DNA of 64,000 bases from Lacticaseibacillus daqingensis (GCF_003946115.1 NZ_RHOH01000003.1:124001-188000), one strand, 5' to 3'. Positions 9,272-17,084 are shown, counted from the stretch's first letter. Numbers and translations: made by a program. Notes: a model not told the origin generated them from the sequence alone.

Positions 9272-10180
9272 TTAGAAATAGTCCTTGCGCTTCAGCCACC
9301 AAGCGGTCAGGCCGCACAGCACCCCGGCGATCAGGATGGTGGCCCAAAAGCCCCAGGCGCGGTCTTGAAACGGCAGCCAAGTGTTTTGCCCCCACAGGCC
9401 GGAGACGATGGTCGGGATAGTCATGATGATCGACACGGAAGTCAGCACCTTCATGATCAGGTTCAGGTTGTTGGCCACCACCGCCGAGATCGCCGTGTTG
9501 TACTGGTCAAGGATGGCTTCAGTGCTGTGCGCCAGCGTCACCGCTTCGCGCACTTCGATCGCCACGCGTCGCAGCCGCCAGTGGTCCTGCTCGTGGGTGA
9601 AGTGCTGTTCGCTGGCCATCAAGGCGTCGATCACCGTTTGACTGCCAGCCAGGGCCGCGCCGAAGAACACGAGGCTTTTGCCCAGCGTCATGATCTCGTA
9701 CAGCAGGGTGTTGTGCGACGAGCGCCCCACCTTGGCTTCCATCTCCTGCGTTCGCGCAGCGATCACATCCGTGTCCGCGACGAACTGGTGGAGCACCTGC
9801 CAGATGAAGTTCAGCGCCAACCCGCTGGCCGAGGACGCCGAGTCTAACGCGGTCAAAAACGCGTTTTTGAGCCGCAGCGGGCCGGCGGTGATGGTGATCA
9901 GGTCCTTGTCCACCAGGATTAGCGCCAAGGGCTGTGTGGCAAAGCCGGCGTCCCCATTGGCGCTGACCGTGACCACCGGCTGGCGCAGCACAATGAGCAG
10001 CGGTGCGACCGCGTCTCCGGTCAGCCCCTCAGCGTGCGGCTCCTCATGGGGATCCAGCGCGGCCAACAGGTAGTCGTCGGGAATCGCGGCCTGCGCTGCC
10101 AGCGCCAGGACCTCGGCTTCTTTAGCGCTTTCATAGTTGTGCCACGCGCCACCGGTCGGGATTGCATAGGTTTGATGCAT
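9272..10180 (-). CDS. CorA-like Mg2+/divalent cation channel with variant GQN motif
   Basis: 302 residues from ATG 10180 (GAGGAGG just upstream; an in-frame extension upstream has no Shine-Dalgarno). It has a large soluble N-terminal domain, a long helix and two C-terminal membrane segments ending in the basic tail LKRKDYF. This is the CorA family architecture. The signature between the two membrane helices normally reads YGMN, which forms the ion filter; here it is WGQN (codons 9383-9391) followed by TWLP. A second CorA at 59.4 kb has canonical GMN. Function as a Mg2+ channel is therefore less certain and ion selectivity may differ. Confidence 0.8.
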   Translation of the reverse strand: MHQTYAIPTGGAWHNYESAKEAEVLALAAQAAIPDDYLLAALDPHEEPHAEGLTGDAVAPLLIVLRQPVVTVSANGDAGFATQPLALILVDKDLITITAGPLRLKNAFLTALDSASSASGLALNFIWQVLHQFVADTDVIAARTQEMEAKVGRSSHNTLLYEIMTLGKSLVFFGAALAGSQTVIDALMASEQHFTHEQDHWRLRRVAIEVREAVTLAHSTEAILDQYNTAISAVVANNLNLIMKVLTSVSIIMTIPTIVSGLWGQNTWLPFQDRAWGFWATILIAGVLCGLTAWWLKRKDYF

Positions 10181-10302
10181 CGCACTCACCTCCTCTTTTA
10201 ATTGTAGCCAAACGCGCCAGTCGTCGTCCATGAAAGCGCCGTCGTGACCAGGACGGCTTGACGCGGTGCACCCAGCCTGCTTTAATCGGGGTAGGAGGCG
10301 AT

Positions 10303-10662
10303 ATGATGGAATACATTCCCGTTCGGATTTACGCGCATGAGCAACCGCAGGGCTACCGCATGCTGGTCGACCGCGTTTGGCCGCGCGGCATCAGTAAGGT
10401 CAACGCCGCGTTGGACGACTGGGCCAAAGCCATCGCCCCATCCACCGAGCTGCGCAAGTGGTTCGGCCACGATGAGGCCAAGGCCGAAGAATTCGTCAGC
10501 CGCTATGTCGCTGAGTTGGATGCCAACCCCGCCACCCCAGACTTTTTGAAGCAAGTCCAGGCGATCACCGAAGGCCCGGTCCTCTTGCTGTTCGGCGCGA
10601 AGGACGAGGCGCACAACAACGCCACCGTGCTGGCAGACTACCTGAAGGAGAAGCTCGGGTGA
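10303..10662 (+). CDS. DUF488 family protein
   Basis: 119-residue DUF488 protein with the family hallmark MLVDRVWPRG near residue 20, then the conserved region around LRKWFGHD and EGPVLLLFGAKDE. The biochemical function of the family is unknown. Start at ATG 10303 with TAGGAGG upstream (a second ATG follows at once). Its stop overlaps the next gene as TGATG, so it is translationally coupled to 5-formyl-THF cyclo-ligase. Confidence 0.85.
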   Translation: MMEYIPVRIYAHEQPQGYRMLVDRVWPRGISKVNAALDDWAKAIAPSTELRKWFGHDEAKAEEFVSRYVAELDANPATPDFLKQVQAITEGPVLLLFGAKDEAHNNATVLADYLKEKLG

Positions 10663-11222
10663 TGCAGCCAAAACCAGACTACCGCAAGCACCAGCTCGCC
10701 CGGCTCAAGGCCGCGGCCCCTGAGACCCAGGCGGCCGGGCCTGCCCTGCTGGCGACCCTGATGACCCTGCCGGAGTGGCAGCAGGCCCGCACGATCGCGA
10801 CCACCGTGGCCAGTCCGATCGAGGTGCCCACCGCGCCGCTGATCCAAGCGGCCCTGGCCGCCGGCAAGCAGGTCTTCCTGCCCAAAACGATGCCGCACCG
10901 GCAGATGGCGTTTTTGCCCGACCCCGGCCCTGCCGCCCGCATCACCAGCCCATACGGCATCCCCGAGCCTGCGTACGCCGAAGCGCAGGTCAACAATCAA
11001 GTTGACCTCGTGATCGTTCCCGGCATCGCGTACGCCCTGGACACCCACGCGCGCCTCGGCTTTGGCGGCGGCTACTACGACCGCTTCTTGGCGCAGTACC
11101 GCGGCGCGACCGTCACGCTGGCGGCCCCGGTGATGGCCCTGTCCACGGCGGCCTGGCCCATTGAAGCCACCGATGTCTTGCTTCAGACGGTGATTACCCG
11201 AACCGGCATTCACCGCCTGTGA
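10662..11222 (+). CDS. 5-formyltetrahydrofolate cyclo-ligase
   Basis: 186-residue MTHFS-type enzyme that uses ATP to convert 5-formyl-THF to 5,10-methenyl-THF in folate one-carbon metabolism. The C-terminal signature GFGGGYYDRFL and the IVPGIAYALDTHARLG stretch are diagnostic. The N-terminal basic YRKHQLARLKA is also typical. Starts at ATG 10662 overlapping the DUF488 stop. An intrinsic terminator follows. Confidence 0.9.
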   Translation: MQPKPDYRKHQLARLKAAAPETQAAGPALLATLMTLPEWQQARTIATTVASPIEVPTAPLIQAALAAGKQVFLPKTMPHRQMAFLPDPGPAARITSPYGIPEPAYAEAQVNNQVDLVIVPGIAYALDTHARLGFGGGYYDRFLAQYRGATVTLAAPVMALSTAAWPIEATDVLLQTVITRTGIHRL

Positions 11223-11227
11223 GCCGC

Positions 11228-11257
11228 CCTGCGCCGCAAAATCGGCGCAGGTTTTTT
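11228..11257 (+). terminator. Terminator after the cyclo-ligase gene
   Basis: CTGCGCC / GGCGCAG stem followed by GTTTTTT. Confidence 0.8.
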
Positions 11258-11275
11258 AGAAGGAGATTCTGCACA

Positions 11276-12223
11276 TTGTCTGTCTTTTTGGCCAGCCTTG
11301 CTGGCGTGAGCGAAATTCTCATTTTGATCGCCATCGGCTACGCGTTGACCGCCGCCGGATGGTTCACCGACCGCAGCAGTCAAGTGATCGCCAAGCTGGT
11401 GACGCAAGTGGCGCTACCAGCCTACATGATCGTCACCATCAGTAGCCGTTTCACCGCCCGTGAGCTCCGAGCGCTCCTGCCGGCGCTGCGGTTCCCTGTT
11501 TTGTCGATGGCCGTCTTGTTCGGCCTCGCGTTGCTGGCCACGCGGCTGTTGCGCGTGCCTGCGCGCCACCGGGGGCTGTTTCAATCCATGTTCTTCAACT
11601 CCAACACCGTGTTCATCGGCCTGCCGGTGAACCTGGCCCTGTTTGGCGCGAAGAGCCTGCCTTACGTGCTCGTCTACTACATGGCCAACACCACGATTTT
11701 CTGGACGCTGGGCGTGGCGCTGATTCAGCGCGATGGCCCGCACGCCGCGCGCTTCAACTGGCGCCAAACCCTGGGCAAGATCTTCTCCCCACCGCTGCTC
11801 GGCTTCATCGCCGGGGTGCTGCTAGTGTTGCTGCGGCTACGGTTGCCGGCCTTCATCATGACCGACCTCAACTACATCGGCGCGCTGACCATTCCCGGCT
11901 CGATGTTTTTCATCGGCATTGCGATGCACCAGGCGGGCCTAGCCCATCTTCACGTCGACCGCGAGTTGCTCGGCGTCTGCGCCGGCCGCTTTGTGCTCGC
12001 GCCGTTGGTGATGGCCGCATTGATCGCGCTGGCCCCGGTGCCGCTGATGATGAAGCAGGTCTTCATTCTGCAATCCGCCATGCCGGTGATGACCAACGCC
12101 CCGGTGGTGGCCAAGTTGTACGGGGCAGACGCCAACAACGCTGCCATTACTGTCACTGCGACCACCCTGCTCGCGATGCTCGTCATCCCGCTGATCATGG
12201 TCGCCGTTCAACACCTCGGGTGA
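11276..12223 (+). CDS. AEC-family transporter (auxin efflux carrier fold; possible malate carrier)
   Basis: 315-residue integral membrane protein with about 10 hydrophobic segments and the AEC pattern of two five-helix halves (SEILILIAIGYALTAAGWF at the start; IALAPVPLMMKQVFILQSAM late). The start is probably TTG 11276, because AGGAG lies 10 nt upstream and upstream in-frame codons fall inside the terminator hairpin. Lactic acid bacterial malate permease MleP belongs to this family, and mleS/mleR/fumC are about 2 kb away. However, it is separated from them by unrelated genes, so the substrate is inferred only. Confidence 0.8.
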   Translation: MSVFLASLAGVSEILILIAIGYALTAAGWFTDRSSQVIAKLVTQVALPAYMIVTISSRFTARELRALLPALRFPVLSMAVLFGLALLATRLLRVPARHRGLFQSMFFNSNTVFIGLPVNLALFGAKSLPYVLVYYMANTTIFWTLGVALIQRDGPHAARFNWRQTLGKIFSPPLLGFIAGVLLVLLRLRLPAFIMTDLNYIGALTIPGSMFFIGIAMHQAGLAHLHVDRELLGVCAGRFVLAPLVMAALIALAPVPLMMKQVFILQSAMPVMTNAPVVAKLYGADANNAAITVTATTLLAMLVIPLIMVAVQHLG

Positions 12224-12228
12224 TCTGA

Positions 12229-12717
12229 ATGAAAAAACGGTTCTTATTGCTACTTTTGCCCCTCCTCCTGACCGGGTGCCACGCCTTGGCCCCGGCCGAC
12301 TCACAATCGGCGGCCCCCACCAGCCAAAGCAAGGTCGTCAAAGTGACGAAACCCGCACCGGTCAAAAAGAAAGTCAAACCCAACACCACTGCGAACGTTG
12401 ACGACCTCACCGGCCACTACTTTGTGAACACGCAGGACCACAATGAAGTCTTGCAGTTTACGGCGGACACCTCTGGCTACATCTTCGACATTCAGCGCCG
12501 CGTCACTGGCGGCAACTTCACGTCAGCCGCCGAAGGGCTCTTTAACGCCAAGCTGACCACTGCCGGGGACCAGTACACCATCACCGGCACCGCCCAACCG
12601 AACGCCAAGGCCAGCACGCTGACCTTTCAGAAGCTCAGCAGCACCAAGTTGCGTCAGCTGCCGGACGGCCCGACCTACACGCGCGTCAAAAACGATGACC
12701 GCAGCACCATCAAGTAA
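12229..12717 (+). CDS. Predicted lipoprotein
   Basis: 162 residues with a lipoprotein signal peptide MKKRFLLLLLPLLLTGC (lipobox LTGC, modified C17). A low-complexity Ser/Lys/Pro linker follows, then a small beta-rich domain (DLTGHYFVNTQDHNEVLQF, PTYTRVKND). It starts five nt after the transporter stop with a weak Shine-Dalgarno, so it is probably coupled to it. Extracellular, membrane-anchored; function unknown. Confidence 0.8.
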   Translation: MKKRFLLLLLPLLLTGCHALAPADSQSAAPTSQSKVVKVTKPAPVKKKVKPNTTANVDDLTGHYFVNTQDHNEVLQFTADTSGYIFDIQRRVTGGNFTSAAEGLFNAKLTTAGDQYTITGTAQPNAKASTLTFQKLSSTKLRQLPDGPTYTRVKNDDRSTIK

Positions 12718-12731
12718 CGCTATGCGGCACC

Positions 12732-12772
12732 AAAAAAAGGGGCCACTGCATTCACATGCAGTGCCCCTTTTT
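12732..12772. terminator. Terminator between lipoprotein gene and lexA
   Basis: AAAAAGGGGC(C)ACTGCA paired with TGCAGTGCCCCTTTTT; works for both convergent genes. Confidence 0.85.
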
Positions 12773-12780
12773 AGTGCGGT

Positions 12781-13407
12781 TTAGACGAGGACCGGACGGT
12801 AAAGGCTCATCACCACGCCGAGGATCACAACAGAATCAAAGTACATGTCCGCCATCGTGTCATTTTCCGGGTGCAGGCGCACCCCGTCACGCTCCTTGAA
12901 GAAGCGCTTGACGGTCGCCTCCCCGTCTTCCGTCATCGCCACGACGATCTGCCCGTTCTCGGCGGTTTCTTGCTGCTTGACGATGATCTGGTCACCGTTC
13001 AGGATCCCAATTTTGATCATGGAGTTCCCTTGGACACGCAACATGAACAAGTCATCGGCATCGTACGCCAGCTCGTCTGGGATCGGGAAGTAGTCCTCGA
13101 TGTTCTCGATGGCCGTGATCGGCACCCCGGCGGCCACTGTGCCGACAATCGGGATCCCGCTTTCGCCCACCCCGATGAAGTCGCGCCCACTCTTCGTGAT
13201 CTCAAGGGTGCGCGGCTTGGACGGGTCCTTCGCGATCAGCCCCGCCTCCAGCAATCGATCCAGGTAGGCCGCCACGGTACTGGAGGAGCTGAGCCCCACC
13301 GCCTTACCGATTTCACGGACGGTCGGCGGGTACCCGCGGGTATCGATCGATTCATGAATCGTTGTTAAAATCTGCTTCCACCGCTTCTGGCTCGCTTGCG
13401 AAGGCAT
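12781..13407 (-). CDS. lexA: SOS repressor LexA
   Basis: 208 residues. Winged helix-turn-helix at 1-70 (GYPPTVREIGKAVGLSSSST), then the self-cleavage domain: scissile bond A93-G94 in VAAGVP, nucleophile S129 in QGNSMI and general base K167 in TVKR. RecA-stimulated autocleavage lifts repression of DNA repair genes. Its own promoter carries a LexA box between -35 and -10 (13452-13465), so it is autoregulated. The neighbouring gene is convergent. Confidence 0.96.
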   Translation of the reverse strand: MPSQASQKRWKQILTTIHESIDTRGYPPTVREIGKAVGLSSSSTVAAYLDRLLEAGLIAKDPSKPRTLEITKSGRDFIGVGESGIPIVGTVAAGVPITAIENIEDYFPIPDELAYDADDLFMLRVQGNSMIKIGILNGDQIIVKQQETAENGQIVVAMTEDGEATVKRFFKERDGVRLHPENDTMADMYFDSVVILGVVMSLYRPVLV

Positions 13408-13439
13408 GGGATCACCGCCATTTCAATTTTTCTGTTTTC

Positions 13440-13468
13440 AGCATACCAAAGAGAACGTTTGTTTGCAA
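13440..13468 (-). promoter_or_regulatory. lexA: lexA promoter with embedded LexA box
   Basis: On the minus strand TTGCAA (13463-13468), 17-nt spacer and TATGCT (13440-13445). The spacer holds AGAAC-GTTT-GTTTG (plus-strand 13452-13465), one mismatch from the Gram-positive SOS box CGAACnnnnGTTYG. LexA bound here would block polymerase directly. Confidence 0.75.
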
Positions 13469-13554
13469 CTTTTGCGGCAAAAAACCCGCGATCTCGCAAT
13501 TTTTCTCGCTTATTCCGCCACTTTTCCGTACACTAACGCTATACCAGAGCGGCA

Positions 13555-13675
13555 CCAGAGCGACGTGGCGCGGTGATAAGGGTTAGACTAAGGCGGCCTG
13601 ACGCTTGCGCCCGCACTTAGGCGCGAGTGACAGGATGACTTAGCCCGCACCCTTATGCGCCACGGAGCTCGACGA
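13555..13675 (+). repeat. Palindromic intergenic element, copy 1 (121 bp)
   Basis: Starts CCAGAGCG and ends GCTCGACGA, with a core ACGCTTGCGCCCGCACTTAG then GCGCGAGTGAC. The arms left and right of the core are complementary in blocks (GTGGCGC/GCGCCAC, ATAAGGGT/ACCCTTAT, CTAAG/CTTAG, CCTG/CAGG). A truncated start (CCAGAGCGG) precedes it at 13543. It lies in the 437-bp gap between lexA and the DUF898 gene. Confidence 0.75.
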
Positions 13676-13676
13676 C

Positions 13677-13827
13677 CCAGAGCGACGCGGCGCGGTGATA
13701 AGGGTTGGGCTTTCGACGCATGTCAGGCTGTCACTCTCTGCGTTCGAACAGCCTGATCAAATCCAGCCTGACGCTTGCGCCGGCACTTAGGCACATGACT
13801 TGCGCAGCTTTGTGGCGCTCGGTGACA
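13677..13827 (+). repeat. Palindromic intergenic element, copy 2 (long form, about 150 bp)
   Basis: Directly follows copy 1. Starts CCAGAGCGACG and shares the left arm and the core ACGCTTGCGCCGGCACTTAG, but carries an extra hairpin TCAGGCTGT...ACAGCCTGA with loop CACTCTCTGCGTTCGA. The right end (GCGCTCGGTGA) is diverged and pairs poorly with the left arm. It stops three nt before the Shine-Dalgarno of the DUF898 gene. Confidence 0.65.
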
Positions 13828-13844
13828 AAGGGGAGGACTTATTA

Positions 13845-14165
13845 ATGGAATACAAATATGGGCGCAGCTCATTTTTCGATGGCGGCTTGCTGGCATACAT
13901 CGGCTGGGTGTTGCTCGGCGGACTCATCACGGCGTTCACGCTGGGCATCTGCTACCCGTGGGCACTCTGCCTGCTGTACGGGTGGAAAATCAACCACACT
14001 GTCATCGATGGCCACCGCATGCACTTTTCTGGGTCTGCGGTGGGCCTGTTCGGCAACTGGCTCAAGTGGCTGTTCTTCACGATCATCACACTGGGCATTT
14101 ACGGCTTTTGGGTCAGTATCAAGCTTGAAAACTGGAAGGCCAAGAACACGAGCTTTCTGAATTAA
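13845..14165 (+). CDS. DUF898 (YjgN-like) membrane protein
   Basis: 106 residues, two hydrophobic segments (GWVLLGGLITAFTLGICYPW and WLKWLFFTIITLGIYGFW) separated by a loop containing INHTVIDGHRMHF. This matches the repeated unit of DUF898/YjgN proteins; here only a single unit is present. ATG 13845 has GGGGAGG at 13830-13836. No promoter is evident between the upstream repeat elements and the gene, so the repeat may be transcribed as its leader. Function unknown. Confidence 0.7.
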   Translation: MEYKYGRSSFFDGGLLAYIGWVLLGGLITAFTLGICYPWALCLLYGWKINHTVIDGHRMHFSGSAVGLFGNWLKWLFFTIITLGIYGFWVSIKLENWKAKNTSFLN

Positions 14166-14172
14166 AAAAAGA

Positions 14173-14240
14173 GGTTAAAACAAAAGTGTTTTAACCATAG
14201 TATCAGCAAGGCCCCCTGCAAGACTTTTGTAGGGGGCCTT
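14173..14240 (+). terminator. Two tandem hairpins after the DUF898 gene
   Basis: Hairpin 1 at 14173-14196 (GGTTAAAAC/GTTTTAACC) with a flanking A-run. Hairpin 2 at 14208-14240 (AAGGCCCCCTGCA/TGTAGGGGGCCTT). Hairpin 2 is the likelier intrinsic terminator. Confidence 0.7.
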
Positions 14241-14355
14241 ACTTGTACCACTAGACGTTACCTTTTCTCCCCATAACATCTTCGGGGGGTGTCATCATTA
14301 TTGGGGGGGTTAACCATTTCTCATCCTTGCTTTTTTGTGCTTAGTCAATGATTTT

Positions 14356-14386
14356 CGCTAAGTGTGCATATTATGAACACGCTAAG
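14356..14386. promoter_or_regulatory. Repeat-containing upstream region of the WYL regulator
   Basis: Two direct copies of CGCTAAG (14356-14362 and 14380-14386), 24 bp apart, flank GTGTGCATATTATGAACAC, which contains GTGT/ACAC inverted ends. This is a candidate operator or autoregulatory site before the regulator gene at 14451. Confidence 0.3.
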
Positions 14387-14450
14387 CAGTATAAACAAGA
14401 GAAGTAATCTCACTTGAGGCATTAACTATCACAACTTTGGGGGTAGCAAA

Positions 14451-15449
14451 ATGACTGACACACCAAGTGTTCACAGCCAGGAACGCATCGTAACGATCTT
14501 CCTTCGCCTATTCACAGGGCAAAAATTGACAAAGCAGGCGCTGGCCGACGAGTTTCAAAAGTCGCCGAAGGCCATTCAACGCGACATGATGCAAATTACC
14601 AGCGCCATCACGGAAACCAATCTGGCCGACGAGATGGCGATCGTGCAGCAGCCGAAAGGATCCTACGCCCTTAAGCAGGTGCACCCCACAACCCTGACCG
14701 ATGTACAGATCCAGACGATGTGCCAAGTCATGCTGGCGAGTCGCGCGCTAACGCATACAGAAATGACGGCGCTCATCGCTCAGCTAGTATCGATGGCTAT
14801 AGATTCTAAACATGTGACGGCACCAATCAAAAGTGATCTCGTGGCCTACCACGGCGTTCCTCAGACCAGCATGCTAGATAAAATCGCCCTGATCACCACC
14901 GCGATGCAGAAACGGCAGATCCTGGAATTCACGTACTTTAGAGACACTCAGCAGGTCACCTTACGGCGCAGGCCGACCGCGTTATTCTTCTCCGACCTGT
15001 ATTTTTGGATGGTGACAGATAACGACCGCGCCTACGATGACATGGACGTAGCCAAGCTGAGTAAGTTTCGCTTGTCTCTGATGAAACAGATCAAGGTCGT
15101 TGGGTATTCGACAGACACCTCTCAGGATAAGCATTTTGAGGCCGGCGAATTTCGCCACAAAACCACGCTGCCGTTCTTCGGCAATCCCGTGACGCTGGTC
15201 ATCGACTACTATTCCGACCCGCAGTACATCGTGGATCGCTTTCCGCATACCGTGGTAGCCGAAAGTGATGACGATAAACCGTCCTGGGCGATGCAAGTTC
15301 ACCGGATAACCATTCAGGCTAATAACGGCTACGGCACGAAAATGTGGCTCTTGCAGCAGGCCCACATGGTGAAAATCATTAGCCCTTTATCGTTGCGCGA
15401 CTACGTGATCGAGCGCATGCGCTGGGCGCTGGCCTACTATGACAAATAA
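14451..15449 (+). CDS. HTH and WYL-domain transcriptional regulator
   Basis: 332 residues. The N-terminal DeoR-like winged helix (ERIVTIFLRLFTGQKLTKQALADEF, KSPKAIQRDM) spans about residues 10-60. A WYL domain (about 145-235, ILEFTYFRDTQQVTLRRRPTAL, YFWMVTDND) and a WCX-like C-terminus follow. WYL regulators sense ligands, often nucleic acid or nucleotide species, and frequently control defence or stress genes. The only close plus-strand target is the lipoprotein gene at 15621. Base composition is lower in GC than the core genes, suggesting accessory origin. Confidence 0.85.
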   Translation: MTDTPSVHSQERIVTIFLRLFTGQKLTKQALADEFQKSPKAIQRDMMQITSAITETNLADEMAIVQQPKGSYALKQVHPTTLTDVQIQTMCQVMLASRALTHTEMTALIAQLVSMAIDSKHVTAPIKSDLVAYHGVPQTSMLDKIALITTAMQKRQILEFTYFRDTQQVTLRRRPTALFFSDLYFWMVTDNDRAYDDMDVAKLSKFRLSLMKQIKVVGYSTDTSQDKHFEAGEFRHKTTLPFFGNPVTLVIDYYSDPQYIVDRFPHTVVAESDDDKPSWAMQVHRITIQANNGYGTKMWLLQQAHMVKIISPLSLRDYVIERMRWALAYYDK

Positions 15450-15497
15450 CGCGCAAAGGTCGCGACTGTCCGATGGTCGCACGTGAAAAAAATTCCG

Positions 15498-15520
15498 ATG
15501 TGGTCTTATTGTGACCACAT
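15498..15520. promoter_or_regulatory. Palindrome between WYL regulator and lipoprotein gene
   Basis: ATGTGGTC (15498-15505) and GACCACAT (15513-15520) around a 7-nt loop. There is no T-run after it, so an operator upstream of the lipoprotein gene is as likely as a terminator. Confidence 0.35.
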
Positions 15521-15620
15521 CAGAAGTTATTCTAGTGTCACAGTTCTGACGCGAGGCGTTCATCATGGGCAGAGCTACGTGATCAACGCTTGTGCGGCCA
15601 AAAGACTTGGAGGAATTAAA

Positions 15621-16556
15621 ATGAAAAAGATCAAACTGATCATTGCTACTTTATCTCTTGTGGTTGTGGGTGCGGTCGCGGTCGGCTGTTCCAGCCAAAC
15701 CAAGTCGACCAAGGACAGCTCTTCAAAGATAGCGACAGTAGCCAAGAAGGCCCAAGCGACAAAGAAGACCGAAGCGGCCAAGAAAGCCCCAACAAAAGCG
15801 CAACAGTACAAGGCTTATGACAAGAAACAACACGCTATCATCGCTTACTACTCAAGCTTCGTTGGCACGCACTATTACACCTCGGAAGCAATTACGCCTG
15901 ACGATAACGTTGCGCTGATCTCAATGACTCGGCTCAGCAACACAGAGTATCGCGTCAACATTATGCGATTCGATGGCTCCGCCGACACGACTGAAACTTA
16001 CACCATGCCTGAAACCGGTGATGCGCAACACATTAACTTCTACGAAAACGAATATACCTCGCAAGGACTCTCAACGCTCCAGTCTGGGACTGTCGGCCCA
16101 TCCTTAAAAGGACCGATGATGCTAGTCCTATTTGGTACTACTAATGCCTATGACGCCCCAAAGCTGTATGTTCCGGAAGGCTTATCAGTCTACAAACAAG
16201 CCGACATCACCACTCGCCCCCTCACCGAATACGGTACGAAAAGTCAAGACCAAGCACTGCTATCTGCGCTTGAGGGCGTCACAATTACCCCCGTGGCCGA
16301 TGCAAACCAATCGATCACCTTTGATTCAGACAGTCAAGCTCACATGACCAATCAGCCCAAGTCAGCGTCTAACTCACTATTCATTAAGCTGACCAAAGGG
16401 ACGATCACTTTTGGCACCCGCACGTCGCTAACAAAAGAGATCCCTAGCAAAATCAAATACTCGTTTGAGGATGGTATATTCAAACTCGATCCTGCGTACA
16501 AGATTACGCAGCGGGACCATAAATCAATCGTCTACAATAAGCAATATCATTTCTAG
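15621..16556 (+). CDS. Predicted lipoprotein with Lys/Ala/Thr-rich linker
   Basis: 311 residues from ATG 15621 (TTGGAGGAA just upstream). The signal peptide ends in the lipobox VAVGC with modified C23. A Ser/Lys/Ala/Thr-rich linker runs to about residue 65 (repeats of KKAQATKK type). The extracellular domain (IAYYSSFVGTHYYTSEAITPDDN onward) resembles no family I recognise. An upstream in-frame extension lacks both a Shine-Dalgarno and a signal peptide. It may be controlled by the preceding WYL regulator. Function unknown. Confidence 0.8.
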   Translation: MKKIKLIIATLSLVVVGAVAVGCSSQTKSTKDSSSKIATVAKKAQATKKTEAAKKAPTKAQQYKAYDKKQHAIIAYYSSFVGTHYYTSEAITPDDNVALISMTRLSNTEYRVNIMRFDGSADTTETYTMPETGDAQHINFYENEYTSQGLSTLQSGTVGPSLKGPMMLVLFGTTNAYDAPKLYVPEGLSVYKQADITTRPLTEYGTKSQDQALLSALEGVTITPVADANQSITFDSDSQAHMTNQPKSASNSLFIKLTKGTITFGTRTSLTKEIPSKIKYSFEDGIFKLDPAYKITQRDHKSIVYNKQYHF

Positions 16557-16626
16557 ACCGCTAGCATGAGGTGCAGCACCCTACTAGGCAAACAGGCTAG
16601 TTCGCGTAAACTCTTCGACTGCACTG

Positions 16627-16678
16627 AGACGCAAACGACCGGCAATCCCTCAAATTGGATTGCCGGTCGTTTGCGTCT
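16627..16678. terminator. Perfect 22-bp stem-loop between convergent genes
   Basis: Arms 16627-16648 and 16657-16678 are exact complements around an 8-nt loop. There is no T-run, but the position between the lipoprotein gene and the decayed toxin-antitoxin locus fits a bidirectional terminator. Confidence 0.6.
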
Positions 16679-16745
16679 ACACCGATTGATTCTGATTGCT
16701 TAGTCCAAGATTGCCTTGGCCTGCTTGCACCTCTAGTTCTCCCAT
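16677..16745 (-). pseudogene. Possible remnant of a PemK/MazF toxin start
   Basis: A 22-codon frame overlapping the end of the antitoxin, starting at ATG 16745 in a +1 frame and reading MGELEVQAGQGNLG. The overlap arrangement and the QAGQG stretch resemble how PemK toxins begin after PemI (typically QGDIVW...). The rest of a toxin (about 100 residues) is absent, and the frame ends at a perfect hairpin. The identification is weak. Confidence 0.3.
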
Positions 16746-17011
16746 TCGACGTTCTCCTGCCCATAATCGCCATCGTCAAAACTACCCACGTCAGCGATCT
16801 GCTTCTTGAAATCAACGCTCGCAAACATACCGTTATCTCAGGGATTATCTGACTCTGCGCGTTCATAGGTCAACGTCTGACCATTGCCGCCGACAATCAA
16901 CTTGAACTTCTCGCCAGCGGTGACCGCCAGCTCGCTTGGGATCTTGATGACGAGTGACGTGCCCACCTTGCGCGCCTTGAATTCGCCTAGTTCCTTCTTC
17001 TTGACAGCCAT
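16733..17011 (-). pseudogene. PemI/MazE-like antitoxin interrupted by an in-frame stop
   Basis: From ATG 17011 (AAGGAGGCGG upstream) a 57-residue AbrB-type swapped-hairpin DNA-binding domain reads MAVKKKELGEFKARKVGTSL and IKIPSELAVTAGEKFKL. It ends at TGA 16838-16840 after ESDNP. The same frame stays open for 34 more codons (DNGMFASVDFKKQIADVGSF..., to TAG 16733-16735), an acidic tail like the toxin-binding part of PemI antitoxins. A single TGG-to-TGA change at codon 58 would explain the break. The truncated product could still bind DNA. Confidence 0.7.
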
Positions 17012-17050
17012 GTAAACCGCCTCCTTGTATAATTTAAGCAATGGCGGTGT

Positions 17051-17073
17051 CCACATACATCGGATATATGTGG
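17051..17073. promoter_or_regulatory. Palindrome upstream of the antitoxin pseudogene
   Basis: CCACATA and TATGTGG arms around 9 nt, 40 bp upstream of the antitoxin start, where an autoregulatory operator of an AbrB/MazE-type antitoxin would be expected. Confidence 0.35.
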
Positions 17074-17084
17074 CGCCCTCGCGC

